A stretch of DNA of 64,000 bases from Erinaceus europaeus (GCF_950295315.1 NC_080168.1:71600008-71664007); one strand, 5' to 3'; shown: positions 1 through 10,904, numbered from the stretch's first letter. Numbers and translations: made by a program. The notes: a model not told the origin generated them from the sequence alone.

Positions 1-1015
1 ACAGACAAGAGGCTAATAATCAAAATATATAAAGAACTTGCCAAACTCAACAACAGTAAAACAAATAACCCCATCTAAAAATGGGGAGAGGTCATGGACA
101 AAATATTAACCACAGAAGAGATCCAAAAGGCTGAGAAACACATGAAAAAATGCTCCAAGTCTTTTATTGTCAGAAACTTGCAGATAAAGACAACAATGAG
201 ATACCACTTCACTCCTGTGAGAATGTCATACATGAGAAAAGATAGCAGCAACAAATGCTGGAGAGGTTGTGGAGTCAAAGGAACCCTCCTGCACTGCTAG
301 TGGGATTATAAACTGGTCCAACCTCTGTGGAGAGCAGTCAGGAGAACTCTCAGAAGGCTAGAAATAGACCTATCCTATGATCCTGCAATTCCTCTCCTGG
401 GGATATATCCTAAGGAACCCAACACATCCATCCAAAAAGATGTACACACATGTTCTTAGTAGCACAATTTGAAATAGCCAAAACCTGGAAGCAACCCAGG
501 TGTCCAACAACAGATGAGTGGCTGAGCAAGATGTGGTATATATACACAATGGAATACTACTCAGCTATAAAAATCGGTGACTTCACTGTTTTCAGCTGAT
601 CTTGGATGGACCTTAAAAAATTCATGTTAAGTGAAATAAGTCAGAAACAGACGTATGAATATGGAATGATCTCACTCTCAGTCAGAAGCTCAAAAACAAG
701 ATCAGAAGAGAAAACACAAGTAGAACTGGAATTGGCATGTTGCACCAAAGTAAAAGACTCTGGGGTGGGTGGGTGGGGGGAAAATACAGGTCCAAAAAGG
801 ATGACAGTGGACCTAGTATGTATTGTTATATGGAAAAATACAGGTCCAAAAATGATGACAGTGGACCTAGTATGTATTGTTATATGGAAAAATACAGGTC
901 CAAAAAGGATGACAGTGGACCTAGTATGTATTGTTATATGGAAAACTAGGAAATGTTATGCATGTACAAACTATTATATTTACTGTGGTATGTAAAACAT
1001 TAATTCCCCAATTAA
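1..1015 (+). mobile_element. L1 retrotransposon, 3' end (ORF2 C-terminus and 3' UTR)
   Basis: Reading frames across 1-735 give the C-terminal part of L1 ORF2: [29 protein letters not shown] and KCWRGCG are typical L1 ORF2 strings, followed by YDPAIPLLGIYPKE in a shifted frame. Stops at about 76 and 298 and frameshifts make it non-functional. The upstream part lies outside the window. The 3' UTR holds three tandem 54-bp units (784-945) and the element ends in an A-rich tail near 1015. It is a 5'-incomplete, dead copy. Confidence 0.9.
784..945 (+). repeat. Three tandem 54-bp units in the L1 3' UTR
   Basis: Three near-identical units begin at 784, 838 and 892. Each contains AGGTCCAAAAA then GATGACAGTGGACC. 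Two other L1 3' ends of the same subfamily on the minus strand in this window (17465-17650 and 19450-19715) carry the unit once, so this is a local expansion. The period is a multiple of three, so one frame reads an 18-residue repeat by chance. Confidence 0.95.
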
Positions 1016-1545
1016 GAAATTAAAAAAAATAAAATTCAAGAAAGAAAGAAAGATAAATCAAATTAGCTTCTTGAATTCCAACCTAAGTTTCCCAAACAAG
1101 ACAAACACAAGTCATTTCCAGTATTTGTGTGATGGTTACTGACTCTCAGGATGCATGTTTGCTGAAGAGGCAGAGTATTCCCTGAATGACCAGTTCTGCA
1201 GGAGTCTGGTCGTCATCAGGTGACTTTGTGGAAATGTCACCGATGTCCCATCAAGCACGTATGGTACATGTTCACACATGTGTCCACCTTCTGACCACTA
1301 AACTAATCAAGAATGTTTCCCCCTCACCCTCACTCTCTGTGCCCTTTCCACTAGATTCTCTGAGAACCCGGCCCAGGCAATGAGTCATATGGCTTCTGTC
1401 ATTAGATGCTAATTCAGCTACCCCTTCTGGAATGTTCTTGAAAGTCATGTCTGCAAAAAACAAGTGTGAGCTCCTAGTGTCTGGCTCTTCTTGTTTTCCA
1501 CCTAATGTTTTTGAGTCATCTGTGCCGTTGTGTGTGTAGTCTGGT
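1016..1545. other. No gene or recognisable repeat seen
   Basis: Apart from a short AAAG-rich patch at 1040-1055, this stretch looks single-copy. The short open frames have no recognisable domain. Confidence 0.4.
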
Positions 1546-1845
1546 TTTTTTTTTTTTAACTTTTAAAAAATATTTATTTATTCCCTTATTTTGCCCTTGT
1601 TGTTTTATTGTTGTTGTAGTTATTACTGTTCTTGTTATTGATGACATTGTTGTTGGATAGGACAGAGAGAAATGGAGAGAGGAGAGGAAGACAGAGAGAA
1701 AGATAGACACCTGCAGACCTGCTTCACTGTTTGTGAAGCGACTCTCCTGCAGGTGAGGAGCTGGGGGTTCGAACCGGGGTCCTTACGCCAGTCCTTGCAC
1801 TTTGCGCCACCTGCGCTTAACCCACTGCATTACCGTCCGACGCCC
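1546..1845 (-). mobile_element. tRNA-derived SINE, type 1 (ERI-like)
   Basis: Read on the minus strand it has the tRNA-like head with A-box and B-box, the CACCTGCAGG block, a CT-rich middle and a CAA/AAT tail. The head ends at about 1845. AGTCTGGT occurs on both sides (1538-1545 and 1846-1853), consistent with a TSD. Confidence 0.85.
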
Positions 1846-1964
1846 AGTCTGGTCTTTTTATTGCTGAGCAGTGAATAAAGTTTCCATTGTTTACCTGGCA
1901 TCAACAACAAGAAAGACGTCTTTTTTCTCCCTATATGTGGTGGCTTTTTTTTTAAACAAAGCTG

Positions 1965-2430
1965 GCATGAATATATGTGTGGTGTGCTTCTGGTAACAAC
2001 CTGTGTTGTTTATATTTCTAGGAATGAAGTCCATTAGTCATGTGTAAGTCTGTGTTTACAAGTTGTTTTTCAGAGTGGTTGCACCAGCTTATATCCCTGC
2101 TGGGTATTATGAGTTTCAGCTGCTCCCTGGTTTTTGACTTGTAGCTGACTTTTTTGACTTGTAGTGGAGTGAAGAGGAAGGCACCTGATTGCGGGTTTTA
2201 TTTGGATATATTTCTGGTGACGGGGCACACACACACATCTGTTTGTGTGCTTTTTTTTTACAGACTATGAAATTCCATTCAGGCCGTTCATTCTGTTTTT
2301 AATGGATTGTATATCATGGAGTTGTAGGCCTTTTGTATTTTGAATAGAAGCCCTTTGGAAGAGAATGTGCACTGCAAATATTATCTCCCACCATGTGGCC
2401 AATCTCAGCACTCTCTTAACTATTCTAAAA
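1965..2430 (-). mobile_element. Old L1 ORF2 fragment
   Basis: The minus strand resembles diverged L1 ORF2 and adjacent sequence. The plus strand shows antisense landmarks such as TTGCACCAGCTTATATCCC and TCTCCCACCATGTGGCC. It is interrupted by low-complexity T runs and a CA repeat near 2226, and is heavily decayed. Confidence 0.6.
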
Positions 2431-3084
2431 TAGTTACTCCCCCCTCCATTCTTTCATACCACTTTATATTGGGTTTCATTTTCCCTGCTTGTTAATGCTG
2501 ACAACTTCAGTCTCTCAAGGAAGTATTTCTCTTTCTAGAAAAAAAACCCCTACTCTTTAGGAAACCTTGGCCTACCCACTCCATCGCATTCCATCATTTG
2601 AAACCAGCCCACAGGACTTCATTTGTTTAGTGCTGGACTAGAGGGTCTGTGGCACATTCTGGGGGCCAGGGAGCACATCATCTTATGCACCTAGCAGCCC
2701 AAGACACACCTCTCTCTGCTCTTAGACTGGTGTCTTCTCTGTGGCTGTATTATAAGAAGCAGCACTGAGATGCATGGAAACCCATGTGGCATGGGGTCAC
2801 TATTGGAGGCCAAAACAAACAAACAAACAAAAAACAAGGGTATAATGAAAGAGGAAAATGAAAGTGCCCTCCATCAGAAAGTTGGACTTTTCCCCATCAT
2901 AACTTTCCCAATGGCCTGTGAGCCAGGGGAGGAGGAAACTGCCAGGTGATGTGACTGTGTCATAACTAAGAGTCCTTTCTAATAAGTAGACACCTATGAT
3001 GGTCACCATAGGCCTTAAAGTCCCATAAGCCACCATTTTTCGTGTATATGTGTGTGCTTACTTCTTTTACTTAGTTGTTATTGT
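2431..3084. other. No gene seen; single-copy-like sequence
   Basis: No SINE or L1 landmark is recognised except a CAAA-rich run at about 2813-2837. The 78-codon minus-strand open frame here has no recognisable features. Confidence 0.4.
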
Positions 3085-3513
3085 TTTAAAATTCATTTTT
3101 AATAAAGCCATTCTTTATTTGTGATTACAGGGTATGGCTCCACACTATATCCATCATCAAAGTTCTATGCCCTCCCTCCCAACAATAACCACCAGAGCTT
3201 TCACGAAGTCTTAGAGACAGTTTGTTCACCTCTGGTTCCTTCTCCTCCTTCTCTTTCTCCTTTTTTTTTTTTTTCCTGTGAGTTCATATATTTTAGTTTT
3301 CTAGATTCCACATCTGAGTGAAACCATCTGGTAGTGGTCTTTCACCTGTTCACTTATTTCAGTTATTATGCAGAATCACCTCCAGTTCCATCCATTTTGT
3401 CCTAAAGGACACAATATCAACTTTTTTGTCGCAGAGTATTATTCCGTGGAGTTTATGTATCCCATAACTTCAGTACTCAGTCATCTGTTGATGGACATTT
3501 AGGCTGTTTTCAC
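3085..3513 (-). mobile_element. Old L1 ORF2/3' fragment
   Basis: The plus strand shows antisense L1 landmarks: ATCTGAGTGAAACCATCTGG, TCCAGTTCCATCCATTTTG and CAGTCATCTGTTGATGG. The fragment stops abruptly near 3513 and contains a T run at 3261. Confidence 0.75.
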
Positions 3514-4045
3514 AGCACACCTAAAACTGAACAACAAAAAGCAGAACAATTGAAAGGAGCCAGATCAGAATTGTTGTGCAGAAAGAATGGAAGATGGCTG
3601 AATCTGTGAAGTTCTGAAGGCTCTCAACTCCTGTAGAGTTTCTCTTGCTCAGATGCTCTTTCTGGTGGATTCTTTTTTTGACACAGTCTATTGTGATTGT
3701 TGTTGTTTGTGGAAATGCTGTCTTACAAGGTATTGTCACAGGGATAAGACTTCACATGTCCCCACAATAGGAAGCCCCACATCTGGCAATCTCTTTCCAC
3801 CTCATAGTGCTGGGTTCCCAGGGAGAGGAGCGTTGTATCCCTTTCCTGCTTCTCCTCTCAGTGGAATAAGCTAGAAGGAGAAAGGCAAATACCTGATGAT
3901 CTCATCCGACAGCGGGATTTCAGAAACAGAGCCAAGGGGAGGACCAGTTCCCACAGATCTAAGGACATAGGGACTTTCTTAAACCCACCAAACCTGTGTG
4001 ACCTCAAAGGGCTGCTCCTTCTTCTTCTTCTTCTTTTTTTTCCCT
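3514..4045. other. No gene recognised
   Basis: No repeat family or coding signal is recognised. Short open frames on both strands are not supported. A CTT-rich run at about 4015-4042 precedes the next SINE-like element. Confidence 0.35.
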
Positions 4046-4195
4046 TGGTTTGTTTGTTTTTGGTGGAGCTGGGAATTAACCCAGGGCCTCTGTCTGCTTC
4101 CCAGGCTGAGTTCCACATTCTCTACTAGAGATAGAAAGATAGAGATAGAGATAGAGATAGAGATAGAGATGGAGGGAGAGGGAGAGGGAGAGGGA

Positions 4196-4233
<38 letters not shown>

Positions 4234-4405
4234 AGAGTGAGAGAAGAAAGGGAGAATCAGAGAGAGAGAAGAGAGAGAAGACAAAACACAATACAACTCC
4301 ACCATCCAGTGCCGTCCCTGTCATTGCCTGGAAGTGCTATAGTTCAACCCTAGGGCCCCTCCACTCAAGGTGAGGCACATGCTTCACCAGGTGAGCTATT
4401 GTCCA
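4046..4405 (-). mobile_element. SINE-like element expanded by purine microsatellites
   Basis: The outer parts look like a minus-strand tRNA-derived SINE (B-box-like GTTCAACCC near 4343; GGTGAGCTATTGTCCAGCACCC at its end). The middle is replaced by (GATA)n, (GAGAGG)n and (GA)n arrays at about 4123-4290. The open frames here are low-complexity artefacts. Confidence 0.55.
4123..4290. repeat. Compound microsatellite (GATAGA)n(GGGAGA)n(GA)n
   Basis: A purine-only run moves through three related units inside a SINE-like element. It probably arose by slippage from the SINE CT-rich region. Confidence 0.9.
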
Positions 4406-4669
4406 GCACCCAAAGAAGCACTCTTCTCACCCAAATACCAGAACAGAACACACCAGAAACCTCCCTATCCTTTCTCTAAAAGAATATCCTCTGCTGGTGT
4501 CTCTTCTGTGGATGGCCAACCAAAACTTGTGGGCAACCTCCTTCTGGAAACTATTTGTCTTTGGGTTTTAAGATTCAGAGCCACAGCTATGGGCTTATGC
4601 AACATTCTATTGCAACCAATACACTTGGAACCTGGGAAGTGGTAGCCACATGTGTGACAAATAGGAGTT

Positions 4670-5240
4670 TGTGTAGAGGTGCCAGGTGAGGGTGCACCCC
4701 TTAGATCACATGTGTTGCAATGTGCAAGGACTCTGACTCAAGCCCCCAGTTCCCACTTGCAGGGGGAAAGCTTCACAAGTGGTGAAGCAGAACTACAAAT
4801 GTCACTTCTCTTTTTTTTTTTTTTTCCTCCAGGGTTATTGCTGGGCTCAGTGCCTGCACCATGAATCCACCTCTCCTGGAGGCCATTTATTCCCCTTTTT
4901 GTTACCTTTGTTGTTGTAGTTATTATTATTACCATTGTTGATGTTGTTTGTTGTTGGATAGGACAGAGAGGAATGGAGAGAGGAGGGGAAGACAGAGGGG
5001 GGAGAGAAAGATAAACACCTGCAGACCTGCTTTACCGCTTGTGAAGCGACTCCCTTCCAGGTGGGGAGCCGGGGCTTGAACAGGGATCCTTACTCCAATC
5101 CTTGCGCTTTGTGCCACATGTGCTTAACCCACTGTGCCACCGCCCGACCACCATCACTTCTCCTCTCCCTCTTTAGCTCACCTTTCCCTCTCAATTTATC
5201 ACTGTCTCTATTCAGTAAATAAACTAATTAATAAAAAAGA
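4670..5240 (+). mobile_element. SINE type 2, split by a later SINE
   Basis: The 5' half (4670-4810) has the type 2 head (ATGTGTTGCAATGTGCAAGG, CACTTGCAGGGGGAAAGCTT) and the 3' half (5154-5240) has its CT-rich end and AATAAA-type tail. The intervening 4811-5153 is a minus-strand type 1 SINE. TCACTTCTC at 4802 and 5154 is the TSD of the inner insertion. Confidence 0.85.
4811..5153 (-). mobile_element. SINE type 1, long form, nested in a type 2 SINE
   Basis: It starts with a poly-T run (its A tail on the minus strand), then the long-form 3' extension (CAGGGTTATTGCTGGGCTCAG), then the tRNA-like head ending at about 5150. TSD TCACTTCTC. Confidence 0.88.
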
Positions 5241-5269
5241 AAATATTTAACTTTTTTACCATTAGCTTA

Positions 5270-5514
5270 AAATTTTTTATTATCATTATTTATTTATTAG
5301 ATAGAGACAGCCAAAAATTGAGACAGAGGGGAGTGATAGAGATGGAGGGAGAGAGAGTGAGAGAGAGAGGGAGAGAGAGAAGAGAGAGACATCTGCAACA
5401 CTGCTTCATCACTTGCAAAGCTTTCCCCTTGTAGGTGGGGACTGGGGCCTCGAACCTGGCTCCTTGTGCATTGTAATATGCGCTCTCAATTAGGTGTGAC
5501 ACCACTCATTCCCT
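5270..5514 (-). mobile_element. SINE type 2
   Basis: Minus-strand type 2 landmarks: TTATTTATTAGATAGAGACAG, CACTGCTTCATCACTTG, TAGGTGGGGACTGGGG, CTCAATTAGGTGTGACACC. It carries a GA-rich internal expansion. Confidence 0.85.
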
Positions 5515-5872
5515 AATTTTATTTATTATTACTATTATTATTACTACTATTATTTTGCTTCCAGAGTTATCGCTGGGGCTTGGTGCTTGCTCTACGAATC
5601 CACTGCTCCTGGAGGCCATTTTCCCCATTTTTGTTGCTCTTTTTGCCCTAGTTGTTGTTATTATTATTGCTGTTGGATAGAACAGAGAGAAATTGAGAGA
5701 GGAAGGGAAGACAGATATGTGGAGAGATAGATAGATACCTGCAGACTTGCTTCACCTCTTGTGAAGCAACCTCCCTGCAGGTGGGGAGCCGGGGGCTCTA
5801 ACTGGGATCCTTATACCAGTCCTTGTGCTTCGTACCACGTGCGCTTAACCCAGTGTGCTACAGGCCCTTAAT
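5515..5872 (-). mobile_element. SINE type 1, long form
   Basis: Minus-strand long-form extension (GAGTTATCGCTGGGGCTTGG), then TTGTTGTTATTATTATTG tail region, then the head (GCGCTTAACCCAGTGTGCTA). CCCTAATTTT and CCCTTAATTTT at the two sides look like the TSD. Confidence 0.87.
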
Positions 5873-6427
5873 TTTTTTTTGTAAGTTTGTGTGGAAGAGT
5901 CAGAAATGACCAAGCAAAAAGCATAGATTTAAGAAAAATTGTTGATTCCCAATGAGATGGCACCAAATGACTAATTCTTTAGACATTAAAAAAAAAAACA
6001 CCAGGGAAATAAGAATTCCACCTAAAAAAAAAAAAAGGGAGGTGTTATTTGTACATCACACATCTGACAAAGTATTAACATGCGAAATATATATTTAAAA
6101 AATCACACAATGCAATAAAAAAACCAGACAATTCAATAAGAAAGTGGTCAAAAATATTTGAGTAGACACTTACCCATAGAAGACATATGAGTCATAAAAT
6201 ATGCTGACATCACTTATTATTAGGGAAATGAAAAATTAAGACCACAGTAAGAAGTCACCCCACACCATGAGAACGGTAATAAGTGCATTTAGCTGGGTGT
6301 GCCACCTCCCAGCCCGTCTAGTGAGAATGGTCTGCATGAGAAAGATCAATAAAGACAAACAAAAAATGGCTGCAGGGATTATGGAGTCATATAGGAATGG
6401 AGCCCTAGGGATAACCCTGGAGATGAA

Positions 6428-6428
<1 letters not shown>

Positions 6429-6479
<51 letters not shown>

Positions 6480-6546
6480 GGAGAGAGAGAGAAAGGAGGA
6501 AGGAAGGAAGGAAGGAAGGAAGGAAGGAAGGAAGGAAGGAAGGAAG
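6429..6546. repeat. Microsatellite (GA)n then (GAAG)n
   Basis: A pure GA array passes into a GGAA/GAAG array, directly 5' of a type 1 SINE. Confidence 0.97.
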
Positions 6547-6567
6547 ATTGATAGAAATAAAGAAAAA

Positions 6568-6860
6568 AAAGGAGTCAGGCAGTAGCGCAGCAGGTTAAGC
6601 ACAAGTTGCGCAAAGTGCAAGGACCGGTGTAAGGATCCCAGTTTGAGCCCCCGGCTCCCCACCTGCAGGGGAGTCATTTCACAAGTGGTGAAGCAGGTCT
6701 GCAGGTGTCTATCTTTCTCTCCCCCCTCTGTCTTCCCCTCCTCTCTCCATTTTTCTCTGTTCTATCCAACGACGACGACATCGATAACAACAACAATAAC
6801 TACAACAATAAAAAACAAGAAGGGCAACAAAAAAGGAGAATAAATAAATATTCTTAAAAA
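6568..6860 (+). mobile_element. SINE type 1
   Basis: Full plus-strand copy: head GCAGTAGCGCAGCAGGTTAA, B-box GTTTGAGCCC, CACCTGCAGGGGAGTC, CT-rich middle, then a CAA/GAC-rich tail ending in AATAAATAAATA. Confidence 0.92.
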
Positions 6861-7089
6861 TTTTTTAAAAAGAAAGAAAGAAAAAGAGAAAAGATGGCTG
6901 CATGGAGGCAATACCTGGGCTGATTTTCCTAAAGAAATCTCTTCAGATCCTGGCATCTTTTAATGGAAGTGGGATTTCCAAGCCAGTAGGAGAGAAACTA
7001 CAGAAGAAGGGACAAAGAGAAACCAGTGTGGAAAATTATAACCCATTTGTGAATTGGCAAAAGGGTGCTGGGAAGGACAAAGGAGAGCT

Positions 7090-7655
7090 GAGTGCCACCA
7101 AGCTGCAGATGCTGCTATGATTCCGTTCTGACCTCCCTGGGCAGACAACCTCACCAATGTCTTCTGAAACCTCATCTCTCATCTCTCCAGAGTCCTACCC
7201 CACTAGGGAAAGATAGAAACAGGCTGGGGTTATGGATCAACCTGCCAATTTCTATGCCCAGCAGAGAAGCAGTTATAGAAACTTAACCTTTCACCTTCTG
7301 CATCCCAAAAAGAACTTTAGTCCATACTCCCAGAGGGGGAGAAATGATAGGGGAAGATGACCAGAGGGCTCAGAACTCCAAGTCCATCAGGGCCTGGAGA
7401 GAGAAAAGGAATTAAAAAAAAAAAAAAAGACAGGGCATTCAGAAGTAGTAGGTGTGACTTAGAAAGAAAGAGAAAGCAGGACCATATAGAAAAGGGTAAA
7501 TATGTATAAATATAGATAGGTCGTTATAGACATAATAGTAAACCTATATCTATGGTCTTGGGAGAACTAATACAGTTCACAGAACTCTGGTGGTGGAAAA
7601 GGTGTGGAATTATACCCCTGTTCTCTTATAATTTTGTAAATCAATATTAAATCAC
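7090..7655 (+). mobile_element. R1 retroposon, older form
   Basis: Shares with other R1 copies CCCCACTAGGGAAAGATAG, a CTTCTGCATCCC block, CCATACTCCCAGAGGG and a 3' end GGAATTATACCCCTGTT. It has an extra internal segment of about 250 bp absent from younger copies. The 3' end TTGTAAATCAATATTAAATCA resembles L1 3' ends here. The 5' limit is uncertain. Confidence 0.75.
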
Positions 7656-7659
7656 AGAG

Positions 7660-7674
7660 AAAGAAAGAAAGGAA

Positions 7675-7712
<38 letters not shown>

Positions 7713-7722
7713 AGGAAAAAGA
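7660..7722. repeat. Microsatellite (GAAA)n at the tail of R1
   Basis: GAAA/GGAA array grown from the A-rich tail of the preceding R1 copy. Confidence 0.95.
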
Positions 7723-7739
7723 CAGTAAGGGAAAGAAGA

Positions 7740-7975
7740 AGGTGAAACTTGGACTGGGTATGGTATATTACACAAAAGCAAAGGACTTTGGGGAAGGAGG
7801 GAAGAGATGGGATGAAGGGGCATTGGGGTCTTGGTGTATGATGGGGGTGGAAGACCTAGGTTGGGGGGATAAATATCCTCCAGACACCTATCATGGGGAG
7901 GTGAGGGGTTGTACGAATGTGTCAACAACTGTGTTGTGACCCAGTAACTACACAATATAATATTTTTAAAGTGAA
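7740..7975 (+). mobile_element. L1 3' UTR end
   Basis: Matches the L1 3' ends at 29850 and 37195: CACAAAAGCAAAGGACT, GGTGTATGATGGG, ACACCTATCATGGGGAGG, TGTGTCAACAACTG, then an A-rich tail. Confidence 0.75.
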
Positions 7976-8076
7976 AAAAGAAAAAGAGAATAGAGAATAA
8001 AGAGATTCAAACAAGTGTTTTCAAGGATATAGAGAAAAAGAAACTCTGATACACTGATGGAAATGCATACTGGAAG

Positions 8077-8187
8077 GGCTGGGATAGATAGCATAATGGT
8101 TACACAAAGAGACACTCATGCCTGAGGCTCCAAAGTCCCAGGTTCAATCCCCCTGCACCACCATAGGCCAGAGCTCAGCAGTGCTCT

Positions 8188-8220
<33 letters not shown>
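8077..8220 (+). mobile_element. SINE type 3
   Basis: Head ATAGCATAATGGTTACACAA, B-box GGTTCAATCCC, CAGCAGTGCTCTGGT, then a pure A tail of about 30. It interrupts old L1; GCATACTGG and GCAAACTGG on the two sides are a diverged TSD. Confidence 0.92.
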
Positions 8221-8221
<1 letters not shown>

Positions 8222-8280
8222 CAAACTGGTACAGTTATTGTGGGAAATGATGTGGAAAGTTCTTTAAAAATGGTAACACC

Positions 8281-8436
8281 ATGGCCTGGGAAGTGGTACA
8301 ATGGGTGAATCACTGGATAATCAAGTATGAGGTCTTGATTTTGGTTCCCAGCACTGCATGTGCCAGCGTGTTATTTATTCTAGGGTGCACGCACTCTCTT
8401 TCTCACATTAATAAATAAATCTCTCTCTCTCTTTTT
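8281..8436 (+). mobile_element. SINE type 4
   Basis: Head GGAAGTGGTACAATGGGTGA, then CAGCACTGCATGTGCCAG and tail ATTAATAAATAAATC. TSD AAAATGGTAACACC against AAAATGGAAACACC. Confidence 0.88.
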
Positions 8437-8913
8437 AAAATGGAAACACCTTGTGAATAGCACTCCTAGTTATTTATCCAAAGGATATGAAAACACTAAT
8501 TTAATGAAACACATACTCCTTTATGCTCATAGGTGCATTATTCACAACAGTCAACTTAAGGAAGCAACATAAATGCCCACTGACAGATGACTAGATAAAG
8601 AAGTCATGGGCTGTATATTCAACGGAGTACTACCTAACCATTAGAAAAGATGACATTGTACGCCTTTGGACAAAATGAGTGGCACTGGAGGTGGTTAGGC
8701 TACATGAACTAAGCAAGGAAATGGAAGAGAATTACTGGCTGATGTCACTTATGTAGAGTATAAACAGCTAAAACAAATGAACTTGCAATAATAATAATAA
8801 TAACTAAATGGACTCTTAGACTTTGTGAAAATTGTGGTGGTTACTGAACAGGATGAGTGAACGAAGGTGGAGGGTCTCTTTGGGTTAGTGGCCTGGGACA
8901 TTGGTGATGGGTG

Positions 8914-8914
<1 letters not shown>

Positions 8915-8979
<65 letters not shown>
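8915..8979. repeat. (CA)n microsatellite, 65 bp
   Basis: Uninterrupted CA dinucleotide array. Confidence 0.99.
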
Positions 8980-8982
<3 letters not shown>

Positions 8983-9404
8983 AAACCACACTCCTAAAAA
9001 CTCACTATATTGCAAACTCACATTAAATCAATGGAAACAAAAAAAGTTGGCCACTGTACTCAAACAACAGAGGGAATTACAGTGCTGTCCTGTGAATAGA
9101 AGTCAGCAATAGAGTGATCAGGGCTTCTGTATTAAGAATGCCTCTCATATTTAGAATTCACACTGACACTTGGAGGGAGCAGCCATATTGTCTCCACCTT
9201 CCTCTGGCCAGGGCTATGCTCAGTGTGTATGTTCTGAGGGTCTCAGTGGCACTGTCATCAGCTATGCTATATCCAGGTTCCTGGGACAGGATCTCCTGTG
9301 AAAAATTAAAAACTGTAAGATTGGCCCTGAAATGAGTGCAGCCCGCACTGTTCCCAGCTGTGACTACGACCAATAGGGACTTAAGAGGTTACACAGGCTT
9401 TGGT

Positions 9405-9433
<29 letters not shown>
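9405..9433. repeat. (CA)n microsatellite
   Basis: Uninterrupted CA array. Confidence 0.98.
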
Positions 9434-9436
<3 letters not shown>

Positions 9437-9589
9437 GGATCAGGTGGATGGAGGTAAATAGTTAATTCTATCCACAGAATATTTTCAAGAATGGGAGCTA
9501 CTTTCTGCCTTAATCCAACTCTGTAGCCCTTTTCTATACTCAGACACCATTTTCTTGGACAGTGTTTTTATCCAATTTCATGCTAGCTA

Positions 9590-10345
9590 TCAAACTTAAG
9601 CAAAAACTACCATAGTTGTGGGCTGGTAGAAACACTCCTAAAATGGACTTCTGAGCTTTCTTCCAGCCTAAGAACCCTAATCTCACCTGCCTTGTTCCTA
9701 CTTTTTGGTTCCCATTCATTAACCATTTTGTCTCAATTTATGTCCTGCAATCTTCCAGTCACTAAATTACAGATGCTACCATAATTCCACTCTGACTTCT
9801 CTGGGCAGATGACTTCACCAATGTGTCCTAGAACCTCACCTCTCCAGAGCCCTGCCCCACTAGGGAAAGATAGAAACAGGCTGGGGGTATGGATAGATCT
9901 GTCAATTCCCAAATCCAGAGGCGAAACAATTACAGAAGCCAGAACTCCTACCTTCACCCCCAAAACAACTTCGATCCATTCCTTCAGTAGGGGAAATGTG
10001 ATAGGAGGAAGGGGATAAGAGGGCTCTGAACTCCAGCTCCATGGGGTCCTAGAGAGAAAGGATGAAAAGGGGAGAGATATTTGGATGTAGTAATGGGGTC
10101 ATGTGTGGCTTGGAGAGGAAGAGAAAATTGGACCTGGGAGAAAAAGAGGGGCAATTATGTACAAATGTAGACAGATAGTTGTAGAGGTGACAGTTAACCC
10201 ATGTTGCAACCCTGGGAGAACTGAGGTGGTTTGCAATAGAGGGACTTGGGATCCAGAACTCTGGTGTGGAATTATACCCCTGTTGACATGTAATAATTTT
10301 GTAAATCAATACTGAATCGCTAATATACAAATTTAAAGAAAAAAA
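9590..10345 (+). mobile_element. R1 retroposon, older form
   Basis: Aligns throughout with the 7090 copy: CCACTAGGGAAAGATAGAAA, TTACAGAAGCCAGAACTCC, the extra block with GGGTCATGTGTGGCTTGG, and 3' end TGGAATTATACCCCTGTTG followed by TTGTAAATCAATACTGAATC and an A tail. The 5' limit is approximate. The 120-codon antisense frame is a shadow. Confidence 0.75.
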
Positions 10346-10429
10346 AAGAATTGGTTCATAGGATGTCAAGCACCTCTGTTTTTCTGGTGGAGGGGGAGAG
10401 CCAAGCTTCACCAGAAATCAGTTTGCTTG

Positions 10430-10610
10430 GCCTGAGAGAGTGTGTGCTGTGTGAGGTGTGCATCTTGCTATGCCCAAGGTCCAGGGTCAAGTTCAGCACC
10501 TCAGGGTAGATGCTACAACATGAGGGGAAGCTCCAGTATTGTGGTCTCTCTCCTTCTTTCTGCCTCTGTCTTATTGTCTCTCTGCCTGAACAAAGAAGCT
10601 GTCTAGAGTG
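10430..10610 (+). mobile_element. Diverged tRNA-type SINE, unclassified
   Basis: Has a tRNA-like first part (TCCAGGGTCAAGTTCAGCAC as B-box region), GAGGGGAAGCTCCAGTATTG and a CT-rich end. It resembles the copy at 48075-48255. Confidence 0.55.
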
Positions 10611-10640
10611 AGAAGTAAAATCAGTTTGCCTTTTTATTCC

Positions 10641-10840
10641 CTTTAAAAAATATTTTTACTTATTTATTATTGGAAAGAGACAGAAAGAAATTGAAAGGGG
10701 AGGGGAATAGGGTGAGATAGCGAGATACCTGCACCCTTGCTTCACCACTAGTGAAGCTTTCCTCCTGCAGGTAGGGACCAGGGGCTTGAACATAGGTCCT
10801 TGTGCACTGTACTGAGAGCACTTAACCAGGTGTGGCTCCT
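10641..10840 (-). mobile_element. SINE type 2
   Basis: Minus-strand type 2: TTATTTATTATTGGAAAGAGAC, CTTGCTTCACCACTAGTG, CTCCTGCAGGTAGGGACC. GCCTTTTTATTC before and GCCTTCTTATTC after form the TSD. Confidence 0.87.
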
Positions 10841-10859
10841 GCCTTCTTATTCTCACCCA

Positions 10860-10898
10860 CTTCCTTCCTTCCTTCCTTCCTTCCTTCCTTCCTTCCTT
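10860..10898. repeat. (TTCC)n microsatellite
   Basis: Nine or so TTCC units just 3' of a SINE. Confidence 0.95.
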
Positions 10899-10904
10899 GC
10901 TTTA

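Larger units (their letters stand above)
6040..8790 (+). mobile_element. Old L1 ORF2, broken by nested insertions
   Basis: Fragments of one L1 ORF2 can be placed in order: 6040-6385, 7985-8076, 8221-8280 and 8440-8790 (CACCAAAGGATATGAAAAC-like and ATTCACAACAG strings). They are separated by a type 1 SINE, an R1 copy, an L1 3' end, a type 3 SINE and a type 4 SINE. Intermediate boundaries are approximate. Confidence 0.7.
8800..9589. other. No gene; two CA microsatellites
   Basis: Sequence around the two CA arrays has no recognised repeat or exon. The open frame crossing the first array is a CA-repeat artefact. Confidence 0.4.

Noticed and set aside
606..995. 129-codon frame with an 18-residue repeat
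   Set aside because: Produced by the 54-bp tandem array in the L1 3' UTR.
6585..6650. tRNA-like A-box and B-box sequences
   Set aside because: They are SINE heads. None folds into an intact tRNA with a clean acceptor stem and isolated context.
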